From: Hoylesella loescheii DSM 19665 = JCM 12249 = ATCC 15930
Lineage (GTDB): Bacteria > Bacteroidota > Bacteroidia > Bacteroidales > Bacteroidaceae
Direction of reading: 5' to 3'
Length of the DNA: 64,000 nt
NCBI RefSeq assembly: GCF_000378085.1
Contig: NZ_KB899213.1
Span: 62,001 to 126,000 of the forward strand
Shown: one piece after another, positions 17,193 to 25,539 of the stretch
Layout of the letters: every line of letters begins with the position of its first letter
How positions within the stretch are numbered: the stretch's first letter is position 1
Program-made: the position numbers and the translations under genes
The notes under the pieces: generated by a model
What the model was told of the DNA's origin: nothing
The model's database searches: none
Seen by the model: the letters and a program-made list of their open reading frames with translations, nothing else

Positions 17193-18701
17193 ATGCTTCT
17201 ACTCGTTCTGCTTGCGTTGTTCTCTACGCCTGCATCCGCTCAAGATTCGATCGCACGCTTTGCCGTTCCAACTCCCCAAGAGTGGCAACAGCACCACCAA
17301 ACCATGGCTTCGCCCCTAGGCATTTACTTGCTACCGGCACAGAGCTATGGCTATACTTCGGCGACTTTTACGCACGAACGAGGCCCTTTAATGCGTTTGC
17401 AGACACCCGAAAAAGATACGAATCTGCGACTCTCGTCAATGGGTGTGTACACGTCTAACCGTTGGCGACTATATGGGGAATTTGCCTACAACCGACAATT
17501 TGCCGATAGTGTGGGTTGGCTACTTAGCGAAACGCCACGCCTGGGCATGCCTTACTACTTCGCTTCGCCACGCAAAGGCAACTGGCTAAACGAAACCTAC
17601 CAACTTAAAGGCGCAGCCAATTATCGCCTTTCGAACCTGCTCGACCTCGGTGCAGCACTGCAAATAAGGTATCATAAGGGCGCTCGCAGCAACGACCCAC
17701 GCCCTTCTACCGAGAGCTTTTACTCGCGTTATCACCTCAATGTGGGCCTAAACCTCGCCCCCGTACATATCTCTATGGCGGCAGGAATGGTCTACGGAAC
17801 AAGCGATAACAACCTAATCTACGTGAACGAGAATAACGATCGCATCGACCGATTGGACTTTATGGCCTACGAACTGATGGGATTTGGCATGCACCGAAAG
17901 ACAGGTAAGCTGCAAAACCGCGAGATGCAAGCCAACACCTACGGGCACGAGCTGTCGCTGCAAGCAAGCTTCACCCGGAACGAAACAATGCTTTGGGCGC
18001 GCGCCAGCTATCTTGCGCAACGCGACAGCATACGCCGAAGCCGAACAAAAAACGTGTCGGCCAACCTCCTTTCCACCTATAACGTTCGCCAAACGAGCAT
18101 TCTCGCAGGGCTAGTTCATCCCCTTTCGCCCGCCCTTCGCCTGCAAGCCACGGCCCACGCACACTTTACCAAGGGGTGGGATAGGCTGGATAACATCCTC
18201 GGCGGACAAAAAAACTACGTCTATAACCATCGCGACATCGGTCTGCACGCCTTGCTCTACCATCGTTTTACCTCGCAACGGCTCGACCTGTTTGCGCTCG
18301 AAGCCACCGCCGAACACGAGAAACGACAAGACGGATCCACGCAACACACCCTCGTTCGCGATGCCTTCCACCTCGCCGCAGCCTATCGTTCGCAACTCCC
18401 CTTGCCCCGAAACTTCGCCTTTTTCTATGGCGCAAGTCAAGCATTCGCCCTGCCCAAGGCCTCGCTAAACTATCCCTCTACGCAAGAAACGGTGTTCTCC
18501 ACCCAACTGGCACTTCCCTTGCAACATTTCTACGCCACGTCTACGGCCTGCACACGCATAGAGATGGGTACGGCAAAGCGTTTCGCCCACTATCAGCTAA
18601 CGCTCTCCTTAGCCTATCAATTGGGCTATGTGCTTAAAGCCCAACCCACTATTCACGGCACGCGCCACAACTTCGAGGCCGCCCTAGGCTTGGCTTTCTA
18701 G
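17193..18701 (+). CDS. DUF6850 outer-membrane beta-barrel protein
   Basis: A 502-residue protein with a signal peptide (MLLLVLLALFSTPASA, cut before QDS). The body alternates short aromatic-rich amphipathic strands (for example RWRLYGEFAYNRQF, LNVGLNLAPVHISMAAGMVY) and ends HNFEAALGLAF with a terminal Phe, the hallmark of an outer-membrane barrel. It matches the DUF6850 type that accompanies DUF4876 lipoproteins and TonB receptors. No Shine-Dalgarno site is seen; an A-rich tract precedes the ATG. It lies 46 bp upstream of the M16 peptidase gene. Function unknown; a role in the receptor complex is inferred from linkage. Confidence 0.75.
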   Translation: MLLLVLLALFSTPASAQDSIARFAVPTPQEWQQHHQTMASPLGIYLLPAQSYGYTSATFTHERGPLMRLQTPEKDTNLRLSSMGVYTSNRWRLYGEFAYNRQFADSVGWLLSETPRLGMPYYFASPRKGNWLNETYQLKGAANYRLSNLLDLGAALQIRYHKGARSNDPRPSTESFYSRYHLNVGLNLAPVHISMAAGMVYGTSDNNLIYVNENNDRIDRLDFMAYELMGFGMHRKTGKLQNREMQANTYGHELSLQASFTRNETMLWARASYLAQRDSIRRSRTKNVSANLLSTYNVRQTSILAGLVHPLSPALRLQATAHAHFTKGWDRLDNILGGQKNYVYNHRDIGLHALLYHRFTSQRLDLFALEATAEHEKRQDGSTQHTLVRDAFHLAAAYRSQLPLPRNFAFFYGASQAFALPKASLNYPSTQETVFSTQLALPLQHFYATSTACTRIEMGTAKRFAHYQLTLSLAYQLGYVLKAQPTIHGTRHNFEAALGLAF

Positions 18702-18747
18702 CGGGGCACAGTCCTATATCAAACAGCGATAACACCCCTTTGCGGAA

Positions 18748-21672
18748 ATGAAAAAATACCTCTTTATCCTTGCTCTCGCCCTGTTTGCCCTTTCGGCAAA
18801 CGCCAAACGCACACAGGCAACACTGTCTACCGACCCCAACCTGCATGTGGGCAAGTTGCCAAATGGCCTTACCTATTATATACTTCGCAACAACACACCC
18901 CCCAATCGCGCCAATTTCTACCTCGCCCAATGCGTTGGCTCGCTGCAAGAAACCGAAAACCAACGCGGCTTGGCCCACTTCTTAGAGCACCTTTGCTTTA
19001 ACGGCACGCGCCATTTCCCATCCAATACGCTCGTGGCTTACCTCGAATCGCTTGGCCTCAAATTTGGTCAGAACATCAATGCCTATACTGGAATGGAGCG
19101 CACCGTCTATCATCTCAACAACGTTCCCACAGCGCGCGCCTCGGCCTTAGACAGCTGTCTGCTTGCACTTCGCGACTGGGCGTGCGACATTTCGTTTGCT
19201 CCCGAAGAGATAAACAAGGAACGTGGCGTGATACGCGAAGAGTGGCGACAACGCAATTCGGCCACGGCACGCATGATACAACGCAATCTTGAACGCCTTT
19301 ACCCCAACAGTTTGTACGCTCGTCGCACGCCAATAGGCCTGATGGAGATAATCGACACCGTTGGCTCATCCACGCTTCGGCAATATTATCACCGATGGTA
19401 TCACCCCAAAAACCAGGCCGTTATCGTGGTGGGCGATGTGGATGTGGCGCGCACGGCCAAACGTATCGAGGCGCTTTTCGCCCCCATACGTCCCACCAAA
19501 GCTGCGCGCCGACCCGCCATTGTGCCTGTTGCCGACAACGCCAAGCCCATTGTCGTGGTAGATAGCGATGCCGAACAGCGCACCACGCTTGTGCAGGTGT
19601 TTTGCAAAACGCCACCCATAACGCCCGCCGAGAAACCTACACGCAGTTACTACGCCCTGTTGGCGCGCCGCAGCTTGATGATGTCGATGCTGCGCATGCG
19701 CCTTGCCGAGCAGGTGGTTAAACCCCAATGCCCCTTCACACAAGCAGTGGTGGGCTATGGCGTATATCTCTATGCCTCCTCAAAATACGCCTTCCAAGTA
19801 ACCATTATGGCCAAAGACGGACAGGCGCAGGCTGCCACACAAACTGTGATGACCGAGCTATGGCGCGCTGCCAAGCATGGGTTTACGCCTGCCGAACTGG
19901 CTCGTGCCAAGGCCGAAGAACGCAATATCATCGAACGGCAGTATGCTGCGCGCAACGAAGTGGGCAATAATTACTTGGGCAACCAACTGGTGGAACACGC
20001 CCTAAGCGGTGAACCGATGCCCTCGCCCGATGTTCTTCGTCAGTTGCGAACAAGTATCGTCGATGCCATTACGCCTGCCGACGTGCAACAATGGCTGCGC
20101 AAGATGCTCCCCACTAGCGGCCGAAACCTCGTTGTTCTTAGTCTTAACCCCCTGCGCGAGGGTGCAAACACGCCCACCGAAGAGGGTCTTTTGCAAGCCG
20201 TTTTGCAGCCCGCCACGGCCAACATCACGCCTTACGAAGACAATACGCCCAACCAACCCTTGCTCAAAACCTTGCCTAAGGCAGGAACCGTTGTTAGCCA
20301 AAGCACCGAACCTACATTGGGCATCGAGCGTATTGGCTTGTCTAATGGGGTAACGGTGCTGCTCAAACCCACCGCCTTGCGTAAGGGCGAGTTGCTGATG
20401 ACAGCCTTTGCGCCTGGTGGATCGTCGCGTTTGGGACAGGCCGACTTCGCCAATGTACGTTTCTTCAATCGCATTGTGGGTAGTAGCGGACTAGGTGATT
20501 TCTCATCGCAACAACTCACCAAGTTGCTCACAGGACAAACAGCCAACGCCAATCTCTCGCTCGATACCTATTGGCTAAGCCTCAACGGTAGTGCTGCACC
20601 ACGCGATGCCGAGTGCCTTTTTCAGCAAACCTACCTCTATTTCACAGCCTTGCGTGCCGACCAACAGGCTTTTGATAACATCATGGCCAACAGCAGGGCA
20701 CGCCTTAACCAAGTGGCAGGTTTGCCCGAAATGGCCCTTAGCGATTCGTTAACGGCCACCCTGCACGCCCACAACCCGCGTTTCGCCAATAATACGTTGG
20801 CCGATCTCGACCGTGTAGACCTCAATCGCATTCTCACCTTGGCGCGTCAAGGCACGGCTAACGCAGCAAACTTCACCTTCGTTTTCGTTGGCGACTTTCA
20901 ACGCGACAGCCTTCTCGCTCTCGTTTGCCGTTACATCGCCTCGTTGCCTGCTAGCAAACCCTTGCTCGTTCCATCTCAACCTGCACCCATCAACGAACGC
21001 CCGCTTCACCATCAGGAAGCACCACAGGGCCCTGCGTCCGTCACTTCCGCTGCATCCAACGATGAGGCCACCCTCGTTGGTCCTATGCGCAGCGTGCAAA
21101 CCTATGCTCGTGGCATCACGCGCAACCACTTCCGTCATGCCATGACCACGCCCAAAGCCAACGCCTACATCGTATGGTGGGCCAAGGGTACGCCCTATAC
21201 GTTGGCTAATATCGTGATGGCCGAGGCAGTAGGTCAGCTGCTTGGCATGCGCTACACGCAGCGAATACGCGAAGAAATGGGTGCCGCCTACTCCACAGAT
21301 GCCTCTTGCACCCTCGCCGCCGATGTGAACAATGCCTATCTGAAGCTATATGGCATCTGCCCAATGAAACCCGAATTGGTTGACAGCACACTTAACGCGA
21401 TGCGCGCCGAGGCCGAAAATATGGCCCATAACATTGACCCCACGTTGCTCGAAAACGTGAAACGCCATCTCGCCAAACGCTTTGAAGAACGCGCAAAGCA
21501 AAATAGCACGTGGCTACGAGCTGTGCAAACGTGGGCGCAACAGGGCATTGACATCCACACCAACTATCTTGCCGAGCTGCAAAACATCACTCCCCAGCGT
21601 CTACAACAGTTCGTTGCACACCAATTAATGTCGCAAGGGAATAGGGTTGAAGTGGTGATGATGCCGGAATAA
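18748..21672 (+). CDS. M16 family zinc metallopeptidase (pitrilysin-like)
   Basis: A 974-residue exported peptidase with a signal peptide (MKKYLFILALALFALSANA). The inverted zinc motif HFLEH is at residues 77-81 and the third ligand Glu lies in EEINKERGVIREEW near residue 157. The protein contains two tandem M16 halves; the second (from about residue 520) lacks the HxxEH motif, as is normal for the clam-shell fold. Such enzymes cut peptides that fit inside the chamber. It is the last of the run that starts with the TonB receptor, so processing of a peptide or protein ligand is possible but not shown. It ends 25 bp before a dispersed CCCCTCTCC hairpin. Confidence 0.9.
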   Translation: MKKYLFILALALFALSANAKRTQATLSTDPNLHVGKLPNGLTYYILRNNTPPNRANFYLAQCVGSLQETENQRGLAHFLEHLCFNGTRHFPSNTLVAYLESLGLKFGQNINAYTGMERTVYHLNNVPTARASALDSCLLALRDWACDISFAPEEINKERGVIREEWRQRNSATARMIQRNLERLYPNSLYARRTPIGLMEIIDTVGSSTLRQYYHRWYHPKNQAVIVVGDVDVARTAKRIEALFAPIRPTKAARRPAIVPVADNAKPIVVVDSDAEQRTTLVQVFCKTPPITPAEKPTRSYYALLARRSLMMSMLRMRLAEQVVKPQCPFTQAVVGYGVYLYASSKYAFQVTIMAKDGQAQAATQTVMTELWRAAKHGFTPAELARAKAEERNIIERQYAARNEVGNNYLGNQLVEHALSGEPMPSPDVLRQLRTSIVDAITPADVQQWLRKMLPTSGRNLVVLSLNPLREGANTPTEEGLLQAVLQPATANITPYEDNTPNQPLLKTLPKAGTVVSQSTEPTLGIERIGLSNGVTVLLKPTALRKGELLMTAFAPGGSSRLGQADFANVRFFNRIVGSSGLGDFSSQQLTKLLTGQTANANLSLDTYWLSLNGSAAPRDAECLFQQTYLYFTALRADQQAFDNIMANSRARLNQVAGLPEMALSDSLTATLHAHNPRFANNTLADLDRVDLNRILTLARQGTANAANFTFVFVGDFQRDSLLALVCRYIASLPASKPLLVPSQPAPINERPLHHQEAPQGPASVTSAASNDEATLVGPMRSVQTYARGITRNHFRHAMTTPKANAYIVWWAKGTPYTLANIVMAEAVGQLLGMRYTQRIREEMGAAYSTDASCTLAADVNNAYLKLYGICPMKPELVDSTLNAMRAEAENMAHNIDPTLLENVKRHLAKRFEERAKQNSTWLRAVQTWAQQGIDIHTNYLAELQNITPQRLQQFVAHQLMSQGNRVEVVMMPE

Positions 21673-21683
21673 AGGAAAAAAAA

Positions 21684-21735
21684 GCCTCACCCCCAGCCCC
21701 TCTCCAAGGGGAGAGGGGAGTGATATGCGTTGTGA
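21684..21735. repeat. CCCCTCTCC/GGAGAGGGG dispersed hairpin
   Basis: CCCCTCTCC (21697-21705) pairs with GGAGAGGGG (21710-21718), flanked by CCTCACCCCCAG and AGTGATATGCGTTGTGAG. It lies just past the M16 peptidase stop and could act as a terminator-like structure. Confidence 0.75.
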
Positions 21736-21770
21736 GTTTGTAAGTTTGGATGGTTGGTGTATCTTACCAA

Positions 21771-22058
21771 TAAATACCATTTCCTTCCAAACAGCTACAC
21801 ACCTTATTATATACACGCGTGCGCGGGAGCACCGTTGTGTCTTCCCTAAATATTGAAGCCCCAAGCGGTAAACCTGCTTGGGCATCCTGAAAGATACGCA
21901 TACATTCCCCAATAAAATAGCTCTTCCACCCAACTAATACAATTCCCGCCATGTTACAGCTATTTTGGAATGCTGTTCCATGTTAGCTGGAACATTGTTC
22001 CAGATGAACTGGAACCCGATTCCAGATAACATGGAATCGGAGTACAAAATAGCGATAA
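21771..22058. repeat. 288-bp repeat containing five-palindrome element, copy C
   Basis: The right 105 bp (21954-22058) is the period-22 element: TTACAGCTATTTTGGAA, TTCCATGTTAGCTGGAA, TTCCAGATGAACTGGAA, TTCCAGATAACATGGAA and GTACAAAATAGCGATAA, separated by 5-bp spacers. The left 183 bp aligns without gaps to 52828-53010, with about 28 differences by my hand count. A 62-codon minus-strand frame starts at 21952, but the same frame in the other copy differs at 19 of 61 residues, which does not look like protein-level selection. It lies between convergent genes. Confidence 0.9.
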
Positions 22059-22218
22059 CATATCTGTTCATGAAAAAGCATGTTGTAAGGGCTGTTTTAA
22101 AGGAGGGCAGGCACTTAACAACTGTACCACAAACTACGGGATCTTGTCGATTGAAAGCGATGTTCGTTCAATCGATCAATTTATTGATGAAAAACCGCTT
22201 GGGGTGTAAATAATAGGT

Positions 22219-22265
22219 AATGGTTTCCATATAGGACAAAAACCCACACCTATATGGAAACCATT
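22219..22265. terminator. Strong hairpin terminator between element C and sufE
   Basis: A perfect 17-bp stem (AATGGTTTCCATATAGG / CCTATATGGAAACCATT) with a 13-nt loop, 28 bp past the sufE-like stop. A T-run (CAACCTTTTTTC) follows on the plus strand. It probably terminates in both directions. Confidence 0.75.
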
Positions 22266-22292
22266 CAACCTTTTTTCAAGGAGTTTTTTACC

Positions 22293-22721
22293 TTACTCCT
22301 TCGCTGCATAACCCAGGGCATAGGCCTTGATTTGCTTCACCATGGAGAGCAAACCGTTGGAACGGGTGGGCGAGAGGTGGTCTTTAAGGCCGATGGCATC
22401 AATGAAATGCAGGTCGGCCTGTACGATTTCGGCAGGCGTGTGGTTGCTTATCACCCTGATAAGCAGGGCAATGATGCCTTTGGTGATGAGCGCGTCGCTG
22501 TCGGCAGAGAACACAAGACGACCGTCTACGAGGTCGCATTGCAGCCAAACGCGACTTTGGCAGCCTTCGATAAGGTTGCTTTCTACTTTATACTTGGCGT
22601 CGAGTGGAGGTAGTTCGTTGCCCAAATCGATGAGCATTTGGTATTTATCCATCCAATCGTCGAATGCCGAAAACTCTTCAATCACTTCTTCTTGAAGTGC
22701 GTCTATATTTAATGTTGCCAT
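22293..22721 (-). CDS. sufE: SufE family sulfur-acceptor protein
   Basis: A 142-residue SufE-fold protein that accepts persulfide sulfur from a SufS-type cysteine desulfurase for Fe-S cluster assembly. The active cysteine is Cys54 in IEGCQSRVW, the family signature; HLSPTRSNGLLSMV is the conserved C-terminal helix region. I start at the ATG at 22721, which gives a normal-length SufE; the frame extends to 22856 through low-complexity, unconserved sequence. No sufBCDS genes are in this window, so it must act with partners encoded elsewhere. A strong hairpin terminator follows. Confidence 0.9.
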   Translation of the reverse strand: MATLNIDALQEEVIEEFSAFDDWMDKYQMLIDLGNELPPLDAKYKVESNLIEGCQSRVWLQCDLVDGRLVFSADSDALITKGIIALLIRVISNHTPAEIVQADLHFIDAIGLKDHLSPTRSNGLLSMVKQIKAYALGYAAKE

Positions 22722-22913
22722 GAATGGTTTGAGTTTTTGAGTTGATAAGTTAGGAGGTGAGTTGGTGGGTTGATAAGTTGATGAGTTTATAAGTTGATGA
22801 GGCGGTGGGTTAGGGCTTGAGTTTTTGGGGTGGAAAGACAACCAATTTATCTTCACAAAGCCCTCGTCAACGCAGTCACTAACGAACGTATAAGTTTATG
22901 AACCCCAAAAACG

Positions 22914-24161
22914 TTAAGCTTTTACTAACTTAAACACCTTGTCATTTGGTCGCACCTTGTCGGGCACAGGTATCGAAACACGGGTGCCTTTGTCAGCTTT
23001 CTCAACGGGGTTCAGTTCATACCGTATCTCTTTTGCATCGAAATACATCACGCCCGTTGTGGTCCCAGTTATCAAGAGATGGTCGCCAAGTTGCAATTCG
23101 CTTGCCTCAACGGCTATTTCGGCTACGCCCAACTTAGAGAAATGCTTGATAACCTTACCCACAAGCACCTTCTTTTCGGTGGCCTTATTGCCGTAGTGCT
23201 TGGTCCATTCGCCCATGGTTTGTCCCTGATAATAGCCATCCCAGAAGCCGCGATTAAAGACGGTGGCGAGCCTTTCGTCCCATTCGTCTTTCTTCTCTTC
23301 GGTAAACGACCCGTCGAGAACGCTGGCAATGGCCTCCTTGTAACATCGAACCACGGTATAAACATATTCTGGTCCGCGTGCCCTTCCTTCTATCTTGAAC
23401 ACCCGCACGCCTGCATTCACCATCTGGTCGATGAAGCGAACCGTTTTCAGGTCTTTGGGACTCATGATGTATTCGTTATCAATTTCCAGCTGTGTACCCG
23501 TCTCGTTGTCGGTAACGGTGTACGAACGGCGACAGAGTTGCACGCATTGACCGCGGTTAGCCGACCTATTTGCGTCGTGTAAGCTTAGGTAACACTTGCC
23601 ACTTACGGCCATACACAATGCGCCATGGCAAAACATCTCGATGCGAACAGGCTGTCCGTTAGGTCCGAGAATGTGTTGTTCGTCAATTTGCCGATAAATG
23701 TCGGCCACCTGCGTCATGTTCAACTCGCGTGCCAGAACTGCCACATCGGCAAATTGGGCGTAAAATTTCAGCGCGTCGATATTCGATATGTTCAGCTGGG
23801 TAGAGAGATGCACCTCCACGCCCACTTGTCTGCAATACAGCATCACGGCAACATCGCTGGCGATAACGGCCGACACTTGCGCTTCTTTTGCTGCGTCTAC
23901 GATGGTGTGCATCGTGTCGAGGTCTTCGCCATAGATAACCGTGTTCACCGTGAGATAGCTTTTCATGCCATGCTCACGACAAGTGGCGGCGATGTCGCGC
24001 AGGTCGTCGATGGTGAATTGGTTGGCCGAATGCGACCGCATGTTTAACTGTCCGATACCGAAATATACTGAGTCGGCACCGGCTTGTATCGCTGCAACAA
24101 GGCTCTCTCGCGAGCCTACCGGCGCCATGATTTCAAATTCTCTTATCTTGTTATTATCCAT
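22914..24161 (-). CDS. U32 family peptidase-like tRNA hydroxylation protein (TrhP/YegQ type)
   Basis: A 415-residue U32-family protein. The N-terminus is the TIM-barrel segment EIMAPVGSRESLVAAIQAGA; the U32 signature EMFCHGALCMAVSGKCYLS is near residue 180, followed by RGQCVQLCRRSY, so the four conserved cysteines are present. A C-terminal RNA-binding-like barrel (residues about 330-415) ends the protein. E. coli TrhP and relatives form 5-hydroxyuridine at position 34 of tRNAs using prephenate; other U32 members hydroxylate rRNA or act as collagenases, so TrhP-like is the best but not certain call. Its promoter overlaps that of the divergent C1 peptidase. Confidence 0.85.
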   Translation of the reverse strand: MDNNKIREFEIMAPVGSRESLVAAIQAGADSVYFGIGQLNMRSHSANQFTIDDLRDIAATCREHGMKSYLTVNTVIYGEDLDTMHTIVDAAKEAQVSAVIASDVAVMLYCRQVGVEVHLSTQLNISNIDALKFYAQFADVAVLARELNMTQVADIYRQIDEQHILGPNGQPVRIEMFCHGALCMAVSGKCYLSLHDANRSANRGQCVQLCRRSYTVTDNETGTQLEIDNEYIMSPKDLKTVRFIDQMVNAGVRVFKIEGRARGPEYVYTVVRCYKEAIASVLDGSFTEEKKDEWDERLATVFNRGFWDGYYQGQTMGEWTKHYGNKATEKKVLVGKVIKHFSKLGVAEIAVEASELQLGDHLLITGTTTGVMYFDAKEIRYELNPVEKADKGTRVSIPVPDKVRPNDKVFKLVKA

Positions 24162-24176
24162 TTATTATTCGTTGCT

Positions 24177-24207
24177 TTTGCAAAGTTACGAAAAAATGGT
24201 ATCTTTG
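24177..24207. promoter_or_regulatory. Overlapping divergent promoters, U32 gene and C1 peptidase gene
   Basis: On the plus strand TTTG (24177-24180), a 19-bp spacer and TATCTTTG (24200-24207) match the Bacteroidota consensus exactly and point at the C1 peptidase. On the minus strand TAACTTTG (24188-24181) is the likely -7 box of the U32 gene, 19 bp before its ATG. The two cannot both be occupied easily, so expression may be mutually exclusive. The plus-strand -7 box ends 6 nt before the peptidase ATG at 24214. Confidence 0.65.
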
Positions 24208-24213
24208 CCTATC

Positions 24214-25248
24214 ATGAACAGAATTATTCTCATGCTCGTGGCATTGGCCATGTTGGGCTCGTGCACTTCGAAAGGCGAGCGAAAGACGCGTGCGAAGTCG
24301 CCCACGATAGACTTATTGCTGAAAACCACGCCTGTAAAAGACCAGGGCAAAAGCTCCCTTTGCTGGGTGTTTGCCATGCTGGCCACCATCGAAACCGAAC
24401 ACTTGATGCGTGGCGACTCGGTAAATCTCTCTACGGCATACGTGTCGCGCATGGCCTTACGCCAACGTATGCAGGCCACGTATCTTGAACGTGGCAGGCA
24501 CCCGCTGCACTTACGCGGTATGGCTTCTAATGCCCTGACAGCCATTGCCGACTATGGCGTGTTGGCCCACGATACTTATCAAGTGGAGAACAGTAGCATT
24601 TTTGGCGTGCTGACTAAAAAAGTTCAGAACGCATGCAAGCTGGCCATCGCCCAACACGAGGGCTTAGACCGACTGAACGAACATTTTGAGCGTTTGGCCG
24701 ACCAATCGCTTGGCGCGTTGCCAAAGGCGCAATTCATGCTGGGAGCCGAATATACGTTCGGCGAATTTGGGCGAAGTGTATGCCGACGCGACGAATATGT
24801 GGGGCTAACCAGCTTCACCCACCATCCCTTTAACACGACGTTCGCCCTCGAAGTGCCAGATAACGTTAACTGCGATCGCCTGCTTAACTTGCCCATCGAC
24901 ACGTTAGTGGCTCTCGCCGAACGCTCGTTACGTGCGGGACATCCGCTTTGTTGGGAGGGCGACATTTCTGAAGAGGGCTTCAATTTCACCGAGGGGTTCG
25001 CCCGCTTGTCGCATCATAGCACCGCGCCAACACAAGAAATGCGGCAGCGTGCGTTTGAAACCTTCCGCACAACCGACGACCATTGCATGGCCATTGTTGG
25101 TCTAGCACACGATGCGCAAGGCAACCGCTACTTCATCATGAAGAACTCGTGGGGCACGGATAACGCCTTTAAGGGATTTATGTTCATGTCGTTCGATTAT
25201 TTCCGACTTAAAACCATTGCGCTCTGGGCACAACGCGAGTGCTTATAG
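24214..25248 (+). CDS. C1 family cysteine peptidase, lipoprotein
   Basis: A 344-residue papain-fold peptidase with a short lipoprotein signal (MNRIILMLVALAMLGSC, Cys17). The catalytic Cys50 is in KSSLCWVFA, His290 in DDHCMAIVG and Asn311 in MKNSWG; the order and motifs fit the C1 bleomycin-hydrolase/PepC-like group, which in Bacteroidota is often exported. It probably trims peptides in the periplasm or at the cell surface. The frame begins upstream at 23965, inside the divergent gene, so I start at the ATG after the promoter. An ATG at 24196 overlaps the -7 box and is unlikely. The predicted transcript start almost coincides with the start codon. A hairpin terminator follows. Confidence 0.85.
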   Translation: MNRIILMLVALAMLGSCTSKGERKTRAKSPTIDLLLKTTPVKDQGKSSLCWVFAMLATIETEHLMRGDSVNLSTAYVSRMALRQRMQATYLERGRHPLHLRGMASNALTAIADYGVLAHDTYQVENSSIFGVLTKKVQNACKLAIAQHEGLDRLNEHFERLADQSLGALPKAQFMLGAEYTFGEFGRSVCRRDEYVGLTSFTHHPFNTTFALEVPDNVNCDRLLNLPIDTLVALAERSLRAGHPLCWEGDISEEGFNFTEGFARLSHHSTAPTQEMRQRAFETFRTTDDHCMAIVGLAHDAQGNRYFIMKNSWGTDNAFKGFMFMSFDYFRLKTIALWAQRECL

Positions 25249-25290
25249 CGATATTAAAACAAGCACGGACAGGTAAGCTAGTGATAAAAG

Positions 25291-25339
25291 AAATCGGAAC
25301 AATCGGAGCCGTTAAAAGAAGCTCCGTTTGTTCCGATTT
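25291..25339. terminator. Bidirectional hairpin terminator
   Basis: A 19-bp stem with one or two mismatches (AAATCGGAACAATCGGAGC / GCTCCGTTTGTTCCGATTT) and an 11-nt loop, preceded by A-rich and followed by T-rich sequence. It lies 42 bp past the C1 peptidase stop, between convergent genes. Confidence 0.8.
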
Positions 25340-25539
25340 GTTGTAATTTGTTGGATGGGCTTTATCCGTCAGATTGTTCTAACTTGTGCGATAAAGCATC
25401 CCACTTTTATGTTTCTGCTTTCTAAGCAGGTTCTAAAAATTGCCTTTACTGTATTTTTAGCTTCTAACTGAGCAGATAAAAGCCAAAAGGCAGTGAAGGA
25501 CGATACAAGGAACAACGATTGAACCTTAGCGGGGAATTT

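Noticed and set aside
21764..21952. 62-residue protein on the minus strand and its copy at 52824-53009
   Set aside because: Differences between copies change the protein almost as often as expected by chance, and both frames are part of a non-coding dispersed repeat.
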